Assembly (NCBI RefSeq): GCF_006175995.1
Contig: NZ_VDMB01000007.1
Location: forward strand, 62,001-126,000
From: Desulfobotulus mexicanus
GTDB taxonomy: Bacteria; Desulfobacterota; Desulfobacteria; Desulfobacterales; ASO4-4
DNA: 64,000 nt
Direction: 5' to 3'
The notes below the pieces were generated by a model that saw only the letters and a list, made by a program, of their open reading frames with translations, made no database searches and was not told the origin of the DNA. Position numbers and translations under genes: made by a program. Every line of letters begins with the position of its first letter. The first letter of the stretch is position 1. Below, in pieces: positions 35,211 to 43,901 of the stretch.

Positions 35211-35319
35211 TTGACGAAACAAGCCCCATCGACATATGTGACTCCTTTACCAAGGGATTTTTCCGGGCAGAGGCGCTGGGTTCAGCACCTTACTTTTTGC
35301 CGGAAATTTCCTCGTTTAT

Positions 35320-35340
35320 AAGTAACTTAACAAGTTACTT
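35320..35340. promoter_or_regulatory. Perfect 9-base inverted repeat upstream of the glycosyltransferase gene
   Basis: AAGTAACTT and AAGTTACTT are exact inverted copies separated by three bases, 62 bases ahead of the glycosyltransferase start. Size and symmetry fit a dimeric repressor operator. No second copy was seen in the window, and the regulator is unknown. Confidence 0.5.
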
Positions 35341-35402
35341 CAAGACAAGACGCCGCTATGTGCCGTGCGTTGCTATTCAGTCATATAAGATCGGGAGTCG
35401 GC

Positions 35403-36650
35403 ATGTCAGAAAAAACAAACCAGCCTTTACGCATATGTATGATCAGTTACCGGAGTAATCCCCACTCCGGCGGACAGGGAGTGTATATAAGAAACCTTGC
35501 CAAAGCCCTCTGTGAACTGGGTCATGAAGTGGACGTACTGGCAGGCCCCCCGGACCCCCTGCTCGAAGGGGCAGCACGGCTCATTCCGGTAGAGACTCTG
35601 GATCTTTACAATCCCGAAGCCCTTTTCAGAACCCCCCGTCTGGATGAACTGAAAGACCCTGTCAACCTCATGGAATGGCTCGGAACCTCCACCATGGGCT
35701 ATCCCGAACCCTTCACCTTCGGATTCCGGGCCGTGCGCCATCTGAAAGACCAGCTTCATAAATATGATATCATCCACGACAATCAGAGTCTTTCCTATGG
35801 TATAGAAAAGCTCAGCCGGAAAATACCCACCGTGGCCACCATCCACCATCCTATGACGGTGGACCGCAAGCTGGCCATACGCAGTGTGCGTGCTCCATGG
35901 AAAAAGTTCAAACACCTGCGCTGGTATTCCTTCATCGGCATGCAAAAAAGGGTGAGCCGCAAGCTAGCAAAAATCATTACGGTGAGTGAATTTTCCAAAA
36001 ATGACATTGCACGGGAATACGCCATAGATCCTTCCCGCTTTTCCGTTGTACCCAATGGCATTTCAACGGAACTATTCCACCCCATGCCCGCCATCCCCAG
36101 AGAACCGGGACGGCTCATTGTCACCAACAGTGCAGACATGCCCCTAAAGGGTCTTTACCACCTGCTTGAAGCCCTGCATCAGGTTTCCCGAACCCATTCC
36201 GTAAGACTTACTGTCATCGGCAAGGCTAAAGAAAAGGGCGGTATTGAAAAACTGATCAAAAAACTCGATATCTCACACCTCATCGATTTTACGGGGAGGA
36301 TTGATCACCATCAGTTTGTAAGGGAATATGCCAAAGCTTCCATAGCCGTTGTACCTTCCCTTTACGAGGGCTTCGGCCTTCCCGTAGGCGAAGCCATGGC
36401 CACGGCCACACCGGTGATCTCCACCACGGGCGGTGCCCTTCCGGAAGTGGCAGGCGATGCGGCCCTTCTCGTACCACCGGGAAATTCCAATGCCCTGGCA
36501 AAGGCCATATGCGACCTTCTTGGTGATCCTGAAAAAAGAAAACAGCTCGGAGCTGCAGGATATGCCCGGGTTCACGAACAGTTCACATGGAAAAATGCTG
36601 CGGAAAAAACCGTAGAAACTTACAGGGAGGTTATCCGTGATCACCGTTGA
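35403..36650 (+). CDS. Family 4 glycosyltransferase
   Basis: A 415-residue GT-B glycosyltransferase, which builds a glycosidic bond from a nucleotide sugar with retention. The N-terminal acceptor domain begins with ICMISYRSNPHSGGQGVYIRNLA; the C-terminal donor domain has the E-x7-E motif in YEGFGLPVGEAM (~325), preceded by VVPNGIST and followed by TTGGALPEVAGDAALL. Acceptor and sugar are unknown; envelope polysaccharide or glycolipid is likely. ATG 35403 has a GGGAG site. It overlaps the methyltransferase gene by 14 bases. Confidence 0.9.
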   Translation: MSEKTNQPLRICMISYRSNPHSGGQGVYIRNLAKALCELGHEVDVLAGPPDPLLEGAARLIPVETLDLYNPEALFRTPRLDELKDPVNLMEWLGTSTMGYPEPFTFGFRAVRHLKDQLHKYDIIHDNQSLSYGIEKLSRKIPTVATIHHPMTVDRKLAIRSVRAPWKKFKHLRWYSFIGMQKRVSRKLAKIITVSEFSKNDIAREYAIDPSRFSVVPNGISTELFHPMPAIPREPGRLIVTNSADMPLKGLYHLLEALHQVSRTHSVRLTVIGKAKEKGGIEKLIKKLDISHLIDFTGRIDHHQFVREYAKASIAVVPSLYEGFGLPVGEAMATATPVISTTGGALPEVAGDAALLVPPGNSNALAKAICDLLGDPEKRKQLGAAGYARVHEQFTWKNAAEKTVETYREVIRDHR

Positions 36651-37347
36651 TTTCCGTCGCATGACCATCAGACCCGGCTGGAAAATTCTCGATATAGGCA
36701 GCGGCCCCGGCCGCCACACGGCAGCGGCCTACGGCCTTGAAAAGGTTACGGCCATAGGTGCCGACCTCTGCCACAGGGATCTTCTTTCAGCCAGAGAACG
36801 CCTTGAGAACCATGACATGATGGGCTGGCACGGTGGCGGCTCATGGGGGCTTAGCACGGCAGATATCACAAGACTTCCGTTCAGAAATCAGGCCTTTGAT
36901 GCGGTCATCTGTTCTGAGGTCATGGAACATATCCCCAACGACAAAGCCGCAGCAGCGGAGCTGGTCCGGGTGGCAAGGCCGGGGGCCGATGTGGTGGTGA
37001 GTGTGCCCCGTTTCTGGCCTGAAAAAATCTGCTGGTGGCTGGCAAAGGATTACAGCCATGCCAATCAGGGCCATGTTAGGATTTATAAAAAAAATGAACT
37101 GATCCGTATGCTGGAAGCAGAAGGACTAGAATACAGGGGATGCGGTTACGCCCATGGTCTGCACAGCCCCTTCTGGTGGCTGAAATGCCTGGTGGGCCCC
37201 ACCAATAATCAACACCCGGCAGTGCGCCTTTATCACCGCTTTCTTGTTTGGGATATCATGGAAAAACCTGCACTTACAAGAATCATGGACCGTATCCTCA
37301 ACCCTTTCATGGGAAAAAGCCTTGTGCTTTATTTTCGTAAACCATGA
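36637..37347 (+). CDS. Class I SAM-dependent methyltransferase
   Basis: A 236-residue methyltransferase of the Methyltransf_11/UbiE type. Motif I is ILDIGSGPGRHT (~18-29), the acidic ADLCHRD follows, and motif IV is FDAVICSEVMEHIPND (~85). The last third is aromatic and probably binds the acceptor. Substrate unknown. It starts with GTG at 36637 behind a GGGAGG site inside the glycosyltransferase gene, so the two are co-translated; the methyl acceptor may be the sugar product of that enzyme. Confidence 0.88.
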   Translation: MITVDFRRMTIRPGWKILDIGSGPGRHTAAAYGLEKVTAIGADLCHRDLLSARERLENHDMMGWHGGGSWGLSTADITRLPFRNQAFDAVICSEVMEHIPNDKAAAAELVRVARPGADVVVSVPRFWPEKICWWLAKDYSHANQGHVRIYKKNELIRMLEAEGLEYRGCGYAHGLHSPFWWLKCLVGPTNNQHPAVRLYHRFLVWDIMEKPALTRIMDRILNPFMGKSLVLYFRKP

Positions 37348-37398
37348 GATAAAAAACAACAAGCTGCCTGTAAAACAGATAAAATTAAAAATATGCTC

Positions 37399-37416
37399 CG
37401 GGATGCTTGCATCCCG
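37399..37416. repeat. Short perfect inverted repeat after the methyltransferase gene
   Basis: CGGGATGC and GCATCCCG face each other across two bases, 51 bases behind the methyltransferase stop. No T-run follows. The remainder of the 186-base gap before the outer membrane protein gene shows nothing clear. Confidence 0.55.
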
Positions 37417-37533
37417 CAATCCAAATTGTTAGGATAGCATTTGATAATTGCAGGACATTCATTTATGAAAATAATGTCCTGACTTCCGCTCCGGGCGGTA
37501 TGACAGCATTTAATTTATAAGAAGTATAGTGAC

Positions 37534-38403
37534 ATGAAAAGACATCGCATACACCACATTTTCCTATACCTGACCCTTATGATATTCACTATATCAGCAG
37601 CGGTACAGGCCATGGCCGGAGACCCCGTTCTTCCCGGAACGGAACCCCCTTCCCTTGCCATGCAGGTGCATATGCGTGAAAAAAATCAGGCCCTGCTGAC
37701 CCCCCACTGGAGCCATACGGATCAGGCCATGCACCTTACAAATCCCGCTCAGTCCAAAGGAATGGATCTGCGCATGACCATGGACAGGCTGCATTTCAAG
37801 TCCTCCATACAGCAGGAGAATACCCGCAGCACCCTTCCCTATGATTCAGAATTCAACGGAAAAGACCCCCACAGTACGGATCTGGACCGCATGGACTGGG
37901 CCGCAGGCATCGGTTATCAGTGGGATCTGCTCAACCAGCGCCTTTCCCTGATTCCCATGATGGGCCTTTCCTATCACGGAACCAGCCAAAGTCCCGGGAG
38001 TACGGCACCTCCTGTTCCGGACAGTGAAGCCGAAAAAAATGCCCTCTCCGAATGGAACAGCTGGTGGTTCGGTCTGGATCTCCGGGCCCAGCCAAGGCCT
38101 GATCTTTCCGTGGAATCTTCTCTGCTTTTCCACAATGCAAGATTTTCAGATAAAAACTCCGAGTGGGGAGAAATAAACGACGCAGACATCAAAAATGAAG
38201 GCGAAGGCCGCATATTCCGCCTTGGTGTCCGCCAGCAACTCAGCCCCTCTTGGAGTGCTGGCATCCTCTACAGCTGGCAGCAGTGGATGGCGGAAAAGGG
38301 CGAACTGCCAGCAGGCCTTACACCCGATGAAAAAGGACGCTCCGGCATCCCCTTCAACGGCAATCTTCAGGAGCTGAACATCTCTTTAAGCTATGGTTTT
38401 TAG
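37534..38403 (+). CDS. Outer membrane beta-barrel protein, unknown function
   Basis: A 289-residue exported protein. The signal peptide is residues ~1-29 (FLYLTLMIFTISAAVQAMA). The mature part alternates polar and hydrophobic residues in strands such as WAAGIGYQWDLL, LSLIPMMGLSYHG, WWFGLDLRAQP and FRLGVRQQLSPSWSAGILYSW, and ends in SLSYGF, the aromatic C-terminus that the Bam machinery recognises. A barrel of about eight to twelve strands is likely. The middle loop PGSTAPPVPDSEAEKN is disordered. Function is unknown. It stands alone at the left edge of the repeat-rich accessory region. Confidence 0.8.
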   Translation: MKRHRIHHIFLYLTLMIFTISAAVQAMAGDPVLPGTEPPSLAMQVHMREKNQALLTPHWSHTDQAMHLTNPAQSKGMDLRMTMDRLHFKSSIQQENTRSTLPYDSEFNGKDPHSTDLDRMDWAAGIGYQWDLLNQRLSLIPMMGLSYHGTSQSPGSTAPPVPDSEAEKNALSEWNSWWFGLDLRAQPRPDLSVESSLLFHNARFSDKNSEWGEINDADIKNEGEGRIFRLGVRQQLSPSWSAGILYSWQQWMAEKGELPAGLTPDEKGRSGIPFNGNLQELNISLSYGF

Positions 38404-38460
38404 TAGAAACAGAAAATGAAGGAAAAGGGGTAAGACCGCTTTTTTGGGTTTTTAAAAAAG

Positions 38461-38544
38461 CGCTCTGACCCCTTTTTTCTTCGCTCTGACCCCTTTTTTC
38501 TTCGCTCTGACCCCTTTTTTCTTCGCTCTGACCCCTTTTTTTGG
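38461..38544. repeat. Four tandem 21-base units with CTCTGACCCC and a T-run
   Basis: Units start at 38461, 38482, 38503 and 38524; each is CGCTCTGACCCC followed by six or so T and CTT. A related single unit lies at 38575-38592. Read on the minus strand the core is GGGGTCAGAG, half of the palindrome found at the other module boundaries up to 50.6 kb. There are no spacers, so it is not a CRISPR array. It lies between the convergent outer membrane protein and PilT-like genes. Confidence 0.9.
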
Positions 38545-38632
38545 CTTCGAGAGCCTCAGCCACCGCCACAGATGGCTCTGACCCCTTTTTTCTTTGGCTT
38601 CAAGAGCCACCGCTTCATATGCCCCCCCTTTT

Positions 38633-39871
38633 CTACAGATTCTTAATAATATCCGACATGGACATCCCGTCTTCCTGAATTTCATAGGCATCCTCACCGG
38701 CATGATGCAGGCTGGCGGGGATGCTTTTTTTGGCACCTGTATCCCCCGACAGCTCACCCATGGCTGACAAAGCCACCGCTGCCTGACCGGGTAGCTGTTC
38801 ATGCCCTACAAGGCGGGATGTATAGGCAGGATCCGTCACATCCTCCCGGGATGGCCGAAAAACCCGGAATGGTGGCGTGAGATTGCTCTGTTTTCTCAGA
38901 AAATCCCTCTTGTACTGCTCCTGAGTCATCATTCCGCCATCTTTACCCATCTGTATGGCACTTTCTATCTGGGAAAAACGATTCTCCCGAATCAGACCCT
39001 TCACTCCGGAACTTCCCTGCAAAAGAGACAGCACAGGCACCCTGAAACCCGCTTCAGGCAGATGTTCCAAATGCTGCACCACCAGCAGGGCAAGAGTGGA
39101 AGCCAGCTGGTTACGCACCAGATCCTGAATCTCCGGCTGAAAAGAATTGCAGATGCGGTAAAAGGCATCTTCAGAATGGGTGGCATGGAGGCTCGCTATG
39201 ACCAGATGACCGGACTCCACGGCATTGAGGGTCAGGCGAATGGTTTCCGGCTCCCTCAGCTCCCCCACCACAATGACATCCGGATCCTGACGCAGCACAT
39301 CCCTCAGGCCCTGATCAAAGGAGGGCATGTGGGTGCCCAGCTCCCTTTGCTCCACATAGGATTTTGCAGAGGCAAAGCGGTATTCAACGGGATCTTCCAG
39401 TGTAATGATATGCTCACTGCGGGTCTGATTGATCTCGTCCACCATGGCGGCAATGGTGGTGGATTTGCCGGAGCCTGTGGAACCGCAGATGAGAATCAGT
39501 CCCTTGGGCAGGCGGCAGGCCTGACGGATCAGGGGATGGAGGTTCAGATGATCCAGAGTAGGCGGGCGGCCGGGAAGCATGCGGATGGAAAGGCTTAAGC
39601 CCCTGGATGTGGCAAAAACATGAATCCTTACCCGCACGCCTTGCATGGAGCGCGCCAGATCCACGGAAAAACGGGACTGCAGCATGGCCCTTTCACGGTT
39701 TGTAAGAAGATCTCCGGCAAGCCCATCCATATCCTTTGGGGAAAGGCGGGTATCCGTCAGAAAACCGATTTTTCCGTCTTTACGGAACACCACGGGATGC
39801 CCGCCGGTGAGATGCAGATCGGAGTACCCGGACTGCATGGCGTTTTTAATGAGTGTTTCAAGGTTATTCAT
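38633..39871 (-). CDS. PilT/PilU-type twitching ATPase
   Basis: A 412-residue secretion/retraction ATPase. The N-terminal PAS-like domain (YSDLHLTGGHPVVFR) is followed by the RecA-like core: Walker A CGSTGSGKSTT (~127), the Asp box with TLEDPVEY, Walker B DVIVVGELREPE and the His box ASLHATHSEDA. PilT retracts type IV pili. The last ~60 residues (RLVGHEQLPGQAAVALS onward) extend beyond usual PilT and have no recognised fold. ATG 39871 is used; a TTG lies one codon upstream. It follows the fused pilin gene on the same strand, with a GGGGTC/GACCCC palindrome between them, so pilus functions are grouped here. Confidence 0.9.
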   Translation of the reverse strand: MNNLETLIKNAMQSGYSDLHLTGGHPVVFRKDGKIGFLTDTRLSPKDMDGLAGDLLTNRERAMLQSRFSVDLARSMQGVRVRIHVFATSRGLSLSIRMLPGRPPTLDHLNLHPLIRQACRLPKGLILICGSTGSGKSTTIAAMVDEINQTRSEHIITLEDPVEYRFASAKSYVEQRELGTHMPSFDQGLRDVLRQDPDVIVVGELREPETIRLTLNAVESGHLVIASLHATHSEDAFYRICNSFQPEIQDLVRNQLASTLALLVVQHLEHLPEAGFRVPVLSLLQGSSGVKGLIRENRFSQIESAIQMGKDGGMMTQEQYKRDFLRKQSNLTPPFRVFRPSREDVTDPAYTSRLVGHEQLPGQAAVALSAMGELSGDTGAKKSIPASLHHAGEDAYEIQEDGMSMSDIIKNL

Positions 39872-39883
39872 CAAACTTTCCCT

Positions 39884-39904
39884 AAAAGGGGTCAGACCCC
39901 TTTT
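39884..39904. repeat. GGGGTC/GACCCC palindrome between pilin and pilT-like genes
   Basis: A perfect palindrome: GGGGTC and GACCCC around a single base, flanked by four A and a T-run, with a half copy (GACCCCTTTTT) directly after it. On the minus strand it is preceded by the pilin stop. Stem and T-run could also terminate transcription. Relatives occur at 43368-43390, 43931-43958, 46148-46168 and 50518-50559. Confidence 0.85.
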
Positions 39905-39917
39905 TTAAGACCCCTTT

Positions 39918-42900
39918 TTATTGCTGGATGGGGGGGAGGAAGCCCGTACCCGCCTTCTGGTCTAGCTGAATGGCAAAGTCATCATAATAAGTGGATGTTC
40001 CGGCACTGCTGGAGGTCAGAATGGTAATTGCTTCCTTAAAATCCTTAGGATCAAAATTATCCACAAAGTCGGGGGAAAGTATGGTACTTGTACGGATTAT
40101 GGTTCCCGCCAGTTCAGCCTCAGCAGGAACCGGAGTAACACCTGACAGGGTATCCCATTTAATCAAAGTAAAAAAATCATTTTCAGGAGATCGATCAGCC
40201 CAGTCATCCGGCGGCCAGTTGGCCTTTGACCGGGGATTCCCCAAACGATACGTGTCTGTCTGCTGCGCATTTGCCGTACCGCTTGACTGAGGAGCCGCCG
40301 CATACACCATAATCCAGTTTACCTTGGATGCGCCAAGGGTTTCCACGGTAAGATACTTACTGTTAGGATCTCCTTTTCTGATGCTGAGCTTATCCCCAGC
40401 GCTGAACGAATCTCCCTCCATACCAGAAACAAGCAGCACACCCTCCGCATCGCCAGCTCCCCAACTCCCGCTTTTCAAGACAGGCATACCGGTGATTCTT
40501 GCATTGTTCCCATTCTCTCCCTGCAAAATATCCCCCCGCTTGGGAAAACGATCATCGTGGTTTGTTCCTTCCTCAAATGTAAGCTCCCAACCCTCCATAA
40601 TACGTACCATGAGGGTGGACCAGTCTTTAAGGCGCAAATCTTTTCCGGATAAGCCGTTGGTCAGTCCCAAAATATTATTATCTGCACCATCAGCCAGTTT
40701 TTTTACGGCCAGTACATTGAATTTTTTTCCCTTGCGTTGCCATAGAATCATAGCAGGGTCGGAGTATATATATGTCTCTTGATATTGGTCAAACCAACCA
40801 TACCTGCTCCCCAAATCCAATCTTGAATCATTTGCACCCACTCCATCTAAACCATTAAAACTTAAAACATTCTTTAATTCTTCTCTAAATTCCGCAGCGA
40901 TCCCATCATGATAAGTCCAATCACCAGTATCTCTCCACCATGGTGCACCAATCATGATCCCGTCATACCTGTCACGCCGTTGCCTCTGCCTGATAAAAGA
41001 CACCCCATAGGTTTCAAGATCACTATAAACCCCGTTCTCGTCCGCTTCAACCCCCTTCATCCGAAATCCCATACCCGCCATGAAATAAGGCTGGTCATTT
41101 TTTACCTTGATCTGAAGGTCATAACTCAAAGCCCCTTTGTGATCCTGCCAGGATTTAAAAAGATTGGTCCGCAGCTTTACCCAGTTCAGGGCCAGCATGT
41201 TCCACAGCCCATCTCCCGTCCATGTCACCTTAAAATCAAACGGCCCGACCTTAAGCGTACCGCTAAAACCCTCTACACCCGTAATTTTCAAAGCTTTGGC
41301 ACCATCGATATTTACAGTTTTATGCCCGCCATGGGCTGAACCCGCAAACCAGTTTGCCGTATCTCCAAAGGTTTCATGGAAGATTTCTCTTTTGAACTCA
41401 TCCATGCTTCCACCTGCAATCCAGCCCACAGGGGCATTATACACAACCTCCCTTTGGGAATTGCCGACTATCCCTGCTGAAAATACCCGGACATAAGGTT
41501 CAAGAACCAGATAGGTATTATTATTCAGGTCAACGGACCAGTTTTTTTTCTCTTCTCTGGGGTCCACCTGCCGAATCCGCTCCAGAGTGTTAGTTGCACG
41601 ATTCAATCTTTCATAATTAAAAACAGCAAAGCTGTCTGAAGAATTCCTCAAAACAAAATTACCATTAAAATCGGGGAGAGCCCAGGCATGATCTGAATCC
41701 AGCAACAGACTTTCACCTTTCGATAATTTTCCCGCAGATTTGATATCACTTGCAAGGCGGATATCATCTCCTTTTTTTACTGTGACAGGATTTTCAATTG
41801 TGAAAACCAAATTTTTCCCTGATGCGGCCTTAACAGTAAAAGGATGACCCTGATTACCCAGTTCAACCCACCCTTTTTCATCATCCTGAAAAACCGAAGG
41901 AATTCGGCCATGCACATCAAGGGAAATATCAGTATCATTAGTAAAATCATCTTTTGCTTTAAACCAGTAGGTTTCAAAGGCCAGTTGAAAACTGCCTTCT
42001 TTCATGGTGTAGGTCTTACCATGCATATTACTTATGGCCTCAAGCCTCTTGTCTTCATCACCGGCTTTCAAAAAAGAACTGGCTGCAAAGCGGAAGCCCG
42101 ATTCCGCCAGAAAAAAAGCCTTTCGGCCCTGATCCTGAACCACCTGACCCATGGTAGAACTTGTAAACATTGGGACAATGGCTGCCGTCAAGGCGGCTAT
42201 TACAACAATGGTAACAACCAGCCCTAAAAGAAGACTCCCTTTTTCATTCATGCGGGTACCCCCTTTATTACTTTTGAACCACACCCACCACCCCGTTATT
42301 GCCATAAAGATAATGCAAAGCCAGAGCCATTCTTTTAACTGCATGTCTCCATTATCTACTATCAGGCTATCAATCATGCAAAATTTATAATTAAAATCAG
42401 GAATCTGTGGATTAGCCCCAGGAGTGCCTTCCGGATTCTCAGTTTCAAATTCAATTATTTTATTATTTCTTGGAGCAGCCTGAGAAACAAAAGGCATGGT
42501 AGTTCCATCGGATCGCTGTATTATCATGCTGATTTCCACAAGAGTCAGCTTTGAGACATCATTCTTATCCCAAGCTGACGATCCTGAGTAATATTGAAAA
42601 TTCAAGGCACTTATATTTTCGGCAAGTACATCACCATCAGTAAAATCATTACTATTTGAAAAAAGAATTCGATTATCATCAAAACCAAAACTTCTCAGAC
42701 CATCACGGCTTCGCAAAGCAATACTGTCATCTTCTGCCTTTTCAATATCCAGCAGCTCAATTATTTCCCTGTTCATACGGTTCAAAGCCAGTTGTGCCTT
42801 CTGCGTTATCTCCGTGTTTTCACGCGTAAACATATAACCTTCAACCACACGGACCAGTCCAAATCCTGCCACAGAAGCCAGCACACCGAGAATCACAAGG

Positions 42901-42953
42901 GTAGCAACGACCTTCATAACGACCTTCATTACGACCCAGCACCATACCTTCAT
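39918..42953 (-). CDS. Fused minor-pilin reading frame (PilW-like plus PilX-like with long extracellular part), 5' end replaced
   Basis: A 1011-residue open frame that joins two minor pilins. Residues ~15-190 look like a PilW/type II pseudopilin: the hydrophobic helix VATLVILGVLASVAGFGLV, then a charged helix and FDDNRILFSNS-type strands. Its normal start (leader, glycine, phenylalanine, glutamate-5) is absent; instead the first residues come from the end of an Rpn nuclease gene. A membrane segment WLWLCIIFMAITGWWVWF (~209-226) links to a PilX-like unit beginning MNEKGSLLLGLVVTIVV (~235), followed by a ~750-residue beta-rich part. ATG 42251 of the second unit has its own GGGGGT ribosome site, so it may be translated separately (39918-42251). 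Confidence 0.7.
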   Translation of the reverse strand: MKVWCWVVMKVVMKVVATLVILGVLASVAGFGLVRVVEGYMFTRENTEITQKAQLALNRMNREIIELLDIEKAEDDSIALRSRDGLRSFGFDDNRILFSNSNDFTDGDVLAENISALNFQYYSGSSAWDKNDVSKLTLVEISMIIQRSDGTTMPFVSQAAPRNNKIIEFETENPEGTPGANPQIPDFNYKFCMIDSLIVDNGDMQLKEWLWLCIIFMAITGWWVWFKSNKGGTRMNEKGSLLLGLVVTIVVIAALTAAIVPMFTSSTMGQVVQDQGRKAFFLAESGFRFAASSFLKAGDEDKRLEAISNMHGKTYTMKEGSFQLAFETYWFKAKDDFTNDTDISLDVHGRIPSVFQDDEKGWVELGNQGHPFTVKAASGKNLVFTIENPVTVKKGDDIRLASDIKSAGKLSKGESLLLDSDHAWALPDFNGNFVLRNSSDSFAVFNYERLNRATNTLERIRQVDPREEKKNWSVDLNNNTYLVLEPYVRVFSAGIVGNSQREVVYNAPVGWIAGGSMDEFKREIFHETFGDTANWFAGSAHGGHKTVNIDGAKALKITGVEGFSGTLKVGPFDFKVTWTGDGLWNMLALNWVKLRTNLFKSWQDHKGALSYDLQIKVKNDQPYFMAGMGFRMKGVEADENGVYSDLETYGVSFIRQRQRRDRYDGIMIGAPWWRDTGDWTYHDGIAAEFREELKNVLSFNGLDGVGANDSRLDLGSRYGWFDQYQETYIYSDPAMILWQRKGKKFNVLAVKKLADGADNNILGLTNGLSGKDLRLKDWSTLMVRIMEGWELTFEEGTNHDDRFPKRGDILQGENGNNARITGMPVLKSGSWGAGDAEGVLLVSGMEGDSFSAGDKLSIRKGDPNSKYLTVETLGASKVNWIMVYAAAPQSSGTANAQQTDTYRLGNPRSKANWPPDDWADRSPENDFFTLIKWDTLSGVTPVPAEAELAGTIIRTSTILSPDFVDNFDPKDFKEAITILTSSSAGTSTYYDDFAIQLDQKAGTGFLPPIQQ

Positions 42954-43380
42954 TCATCAATCTTTCCGCTGTAGTCATGGCAAGCTCCTTTCCTTTCAGG
43001 CTTACACGACCTATCGTCTCAGCCACATATTCAGGCTGAAGATCTGTGGCTTTGAAAATGTACTCTGAATCCGGGATGAAGGGCTTGATCATGGAGGGCA
43101 GGTCTTTAAAACAGTCACTGAGAAGACCGGGCTGCCATTTTCTTTCTCCATGATAGATCACGATGGAAATAATGGGGTTTTTTTCTATCTCCTGCTTGCG
43201 GCATCGTTCCCACTGACTTGCCATATACAGAAGGATTTTAAAGAGCATATCATGATCCACATAGCTTTTATGCTCAAAAAGCAGGGCTATACGGATCAGC
43301 TTACCTTTGAACTGGCAGATATAAAGCAGGTCAGAAAAAGGGGAAGACCTTCCTGAAAGTGGTTCTCTAAAAGGGGGCAC
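42907..43380 (-). pseudogene. Rpn/YhgA-type nuclease fragment, truncated at both ends
   Basis: About 158 codons read as the middle and end of an Rpn family (recombination-promoting nuclease, PD-(D/E)XK) protein: FSDLLYICQFKGKLIRIALLFEHKSY is split here as the DLLY...KGK strand and the LLFEHKS catalytic strand, then ILLYMASQWER and SIVIYHGERKW. The ~60 residues normally ahead of FSDLLY are missing, and the frame begins at a short palindrome (43368-43390). The usual repetitive tail starts (EGMVLGRNEGRYEGR) but then runs into the pilin sequence in another phase. It is therefore a remnant, unless the shortened protein still folds. Confidence 0.8.
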
Positions 43381-43390
43381 CCGTTTTACA
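43368..43390. repeat. Degenerate GGGG...CCC palindrome at the 5' edge of the Rpn fragment
   Basis: TAAAAGGGGGCACCCGTTTTA is an imperfect palindrome of the same class as 39884-39904, with GGGGGC and CCCG arms between A and T runs. It marks exactly where the Rpn fragment loses its N-terminal part and where the ParE-type toxin gene ends. Confidence 0.7.
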
Positions 43391-43392
43391 CC

Positions 43393-43686
43393 TTATGATA
43401 ATTTTTTTCTAATCCATGCAGGGTGACGACGGCAATCCAACACCGCATGGACAGATACCTTTTCATTTTCAAGCAGGTAATAAATGGCAAATGGGAATCT
43501 CTTTGAAAGTAATCTGCGATAATCCTTAAAAAAAGGCGCATATATCCCGGCAAAAAACTGAAGGGAATCTATATCAGAAAAAATTACATCCAAAAAATAA
43601 GTGCCGAGCCCATCTGCCTGCCTCTCATAGAAATGATAAGCCTCCATCATGTCTTTGCGAGCAGAATGAAGAATCCGGACTTTCAT
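43393..43686 (-). CDS. ParE/RelE-type toxin
   Basis: A 97-residue toxin of the RelE/ParE superfamily. The start MKVRILHSARKDMMEAYHFYE and the C-terminal FAIYYLLENEKVSVHAVLDCRRHP match the family; ParE members poison gyrase, RelE members cut mRNA, and sequence alone does not decide which. ATG 43686 overlaps the stop of the antitoxin gene by ATGA, the normal coupling for such pairs. The frame from 43725 would extend into the antitoxin gene and is not used. Confidence 0.88.
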   Translation of the reverse strand: MKVRILHSARKDMMEAYHFYERQADGLGTYFLDVIFSDIDSLQFFAGIYAPFFKDYRRLLSKRFPFAIYYLLENEKVSVHAVLDCRRHPAWIRKKLS

Positions 43687-43901
43687 GACAATTCTTCTCT
43701 TATGGATTTTTTTGCCTCTTCCCAATCCATGTACGCATCTTCTCCCCTTTCAAGTAGCCCCTCCCTTTCTTCAAGGACACCTCTGTGCCATTGGGGGGAT
43801 GGCAGTATATCTCCATCCCGGCAAAGATCATCCCACAGCAGCTCCATGGCCAGAATTTTCTCTTCAACGCTCATGTTTTTTAAAGACTGAACCAGCCCCA
43901 T
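43683..43901 (-). CDS. Antitoxin of the addiction module component family (TIGR02574 type)
   Basis: A 72-residue acidic antitoxin. The sequence VEEKILAMELLWDDLC, then SPQWHRGVLEERE and DWEEAKKSI is the pattern of the TIGR02574 addiction module family that pairs with ParE/RelE toxins. It precedes and overlaps the toxin gene. Its ribosome site, GGGGG six bases ahead of the ATG, belongs to a short G-run element of the palindrome class, so the repeat sequence contributes the translation signal. Confidence 0.88.
   Translation of the reverse strand: MGLVQSLKNMSVEEKILAMELLWDDLCRDGDILPSPQWHRGVLEEREGLLERGEDAYMDWEEAKKSIREELS

Noticed and set aside
38354-38569. Frame encoding a repeated EEKRGQS heptad
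   Set aside because: It is the 21-base tandem repeat read as protein; no ribosome site, and it begins inside the outer membrane protein gene.
38461-38592. Possible CRISPR array
   Set aside because: Units are directly adjacent with no unique spacers and no cas gene is near.
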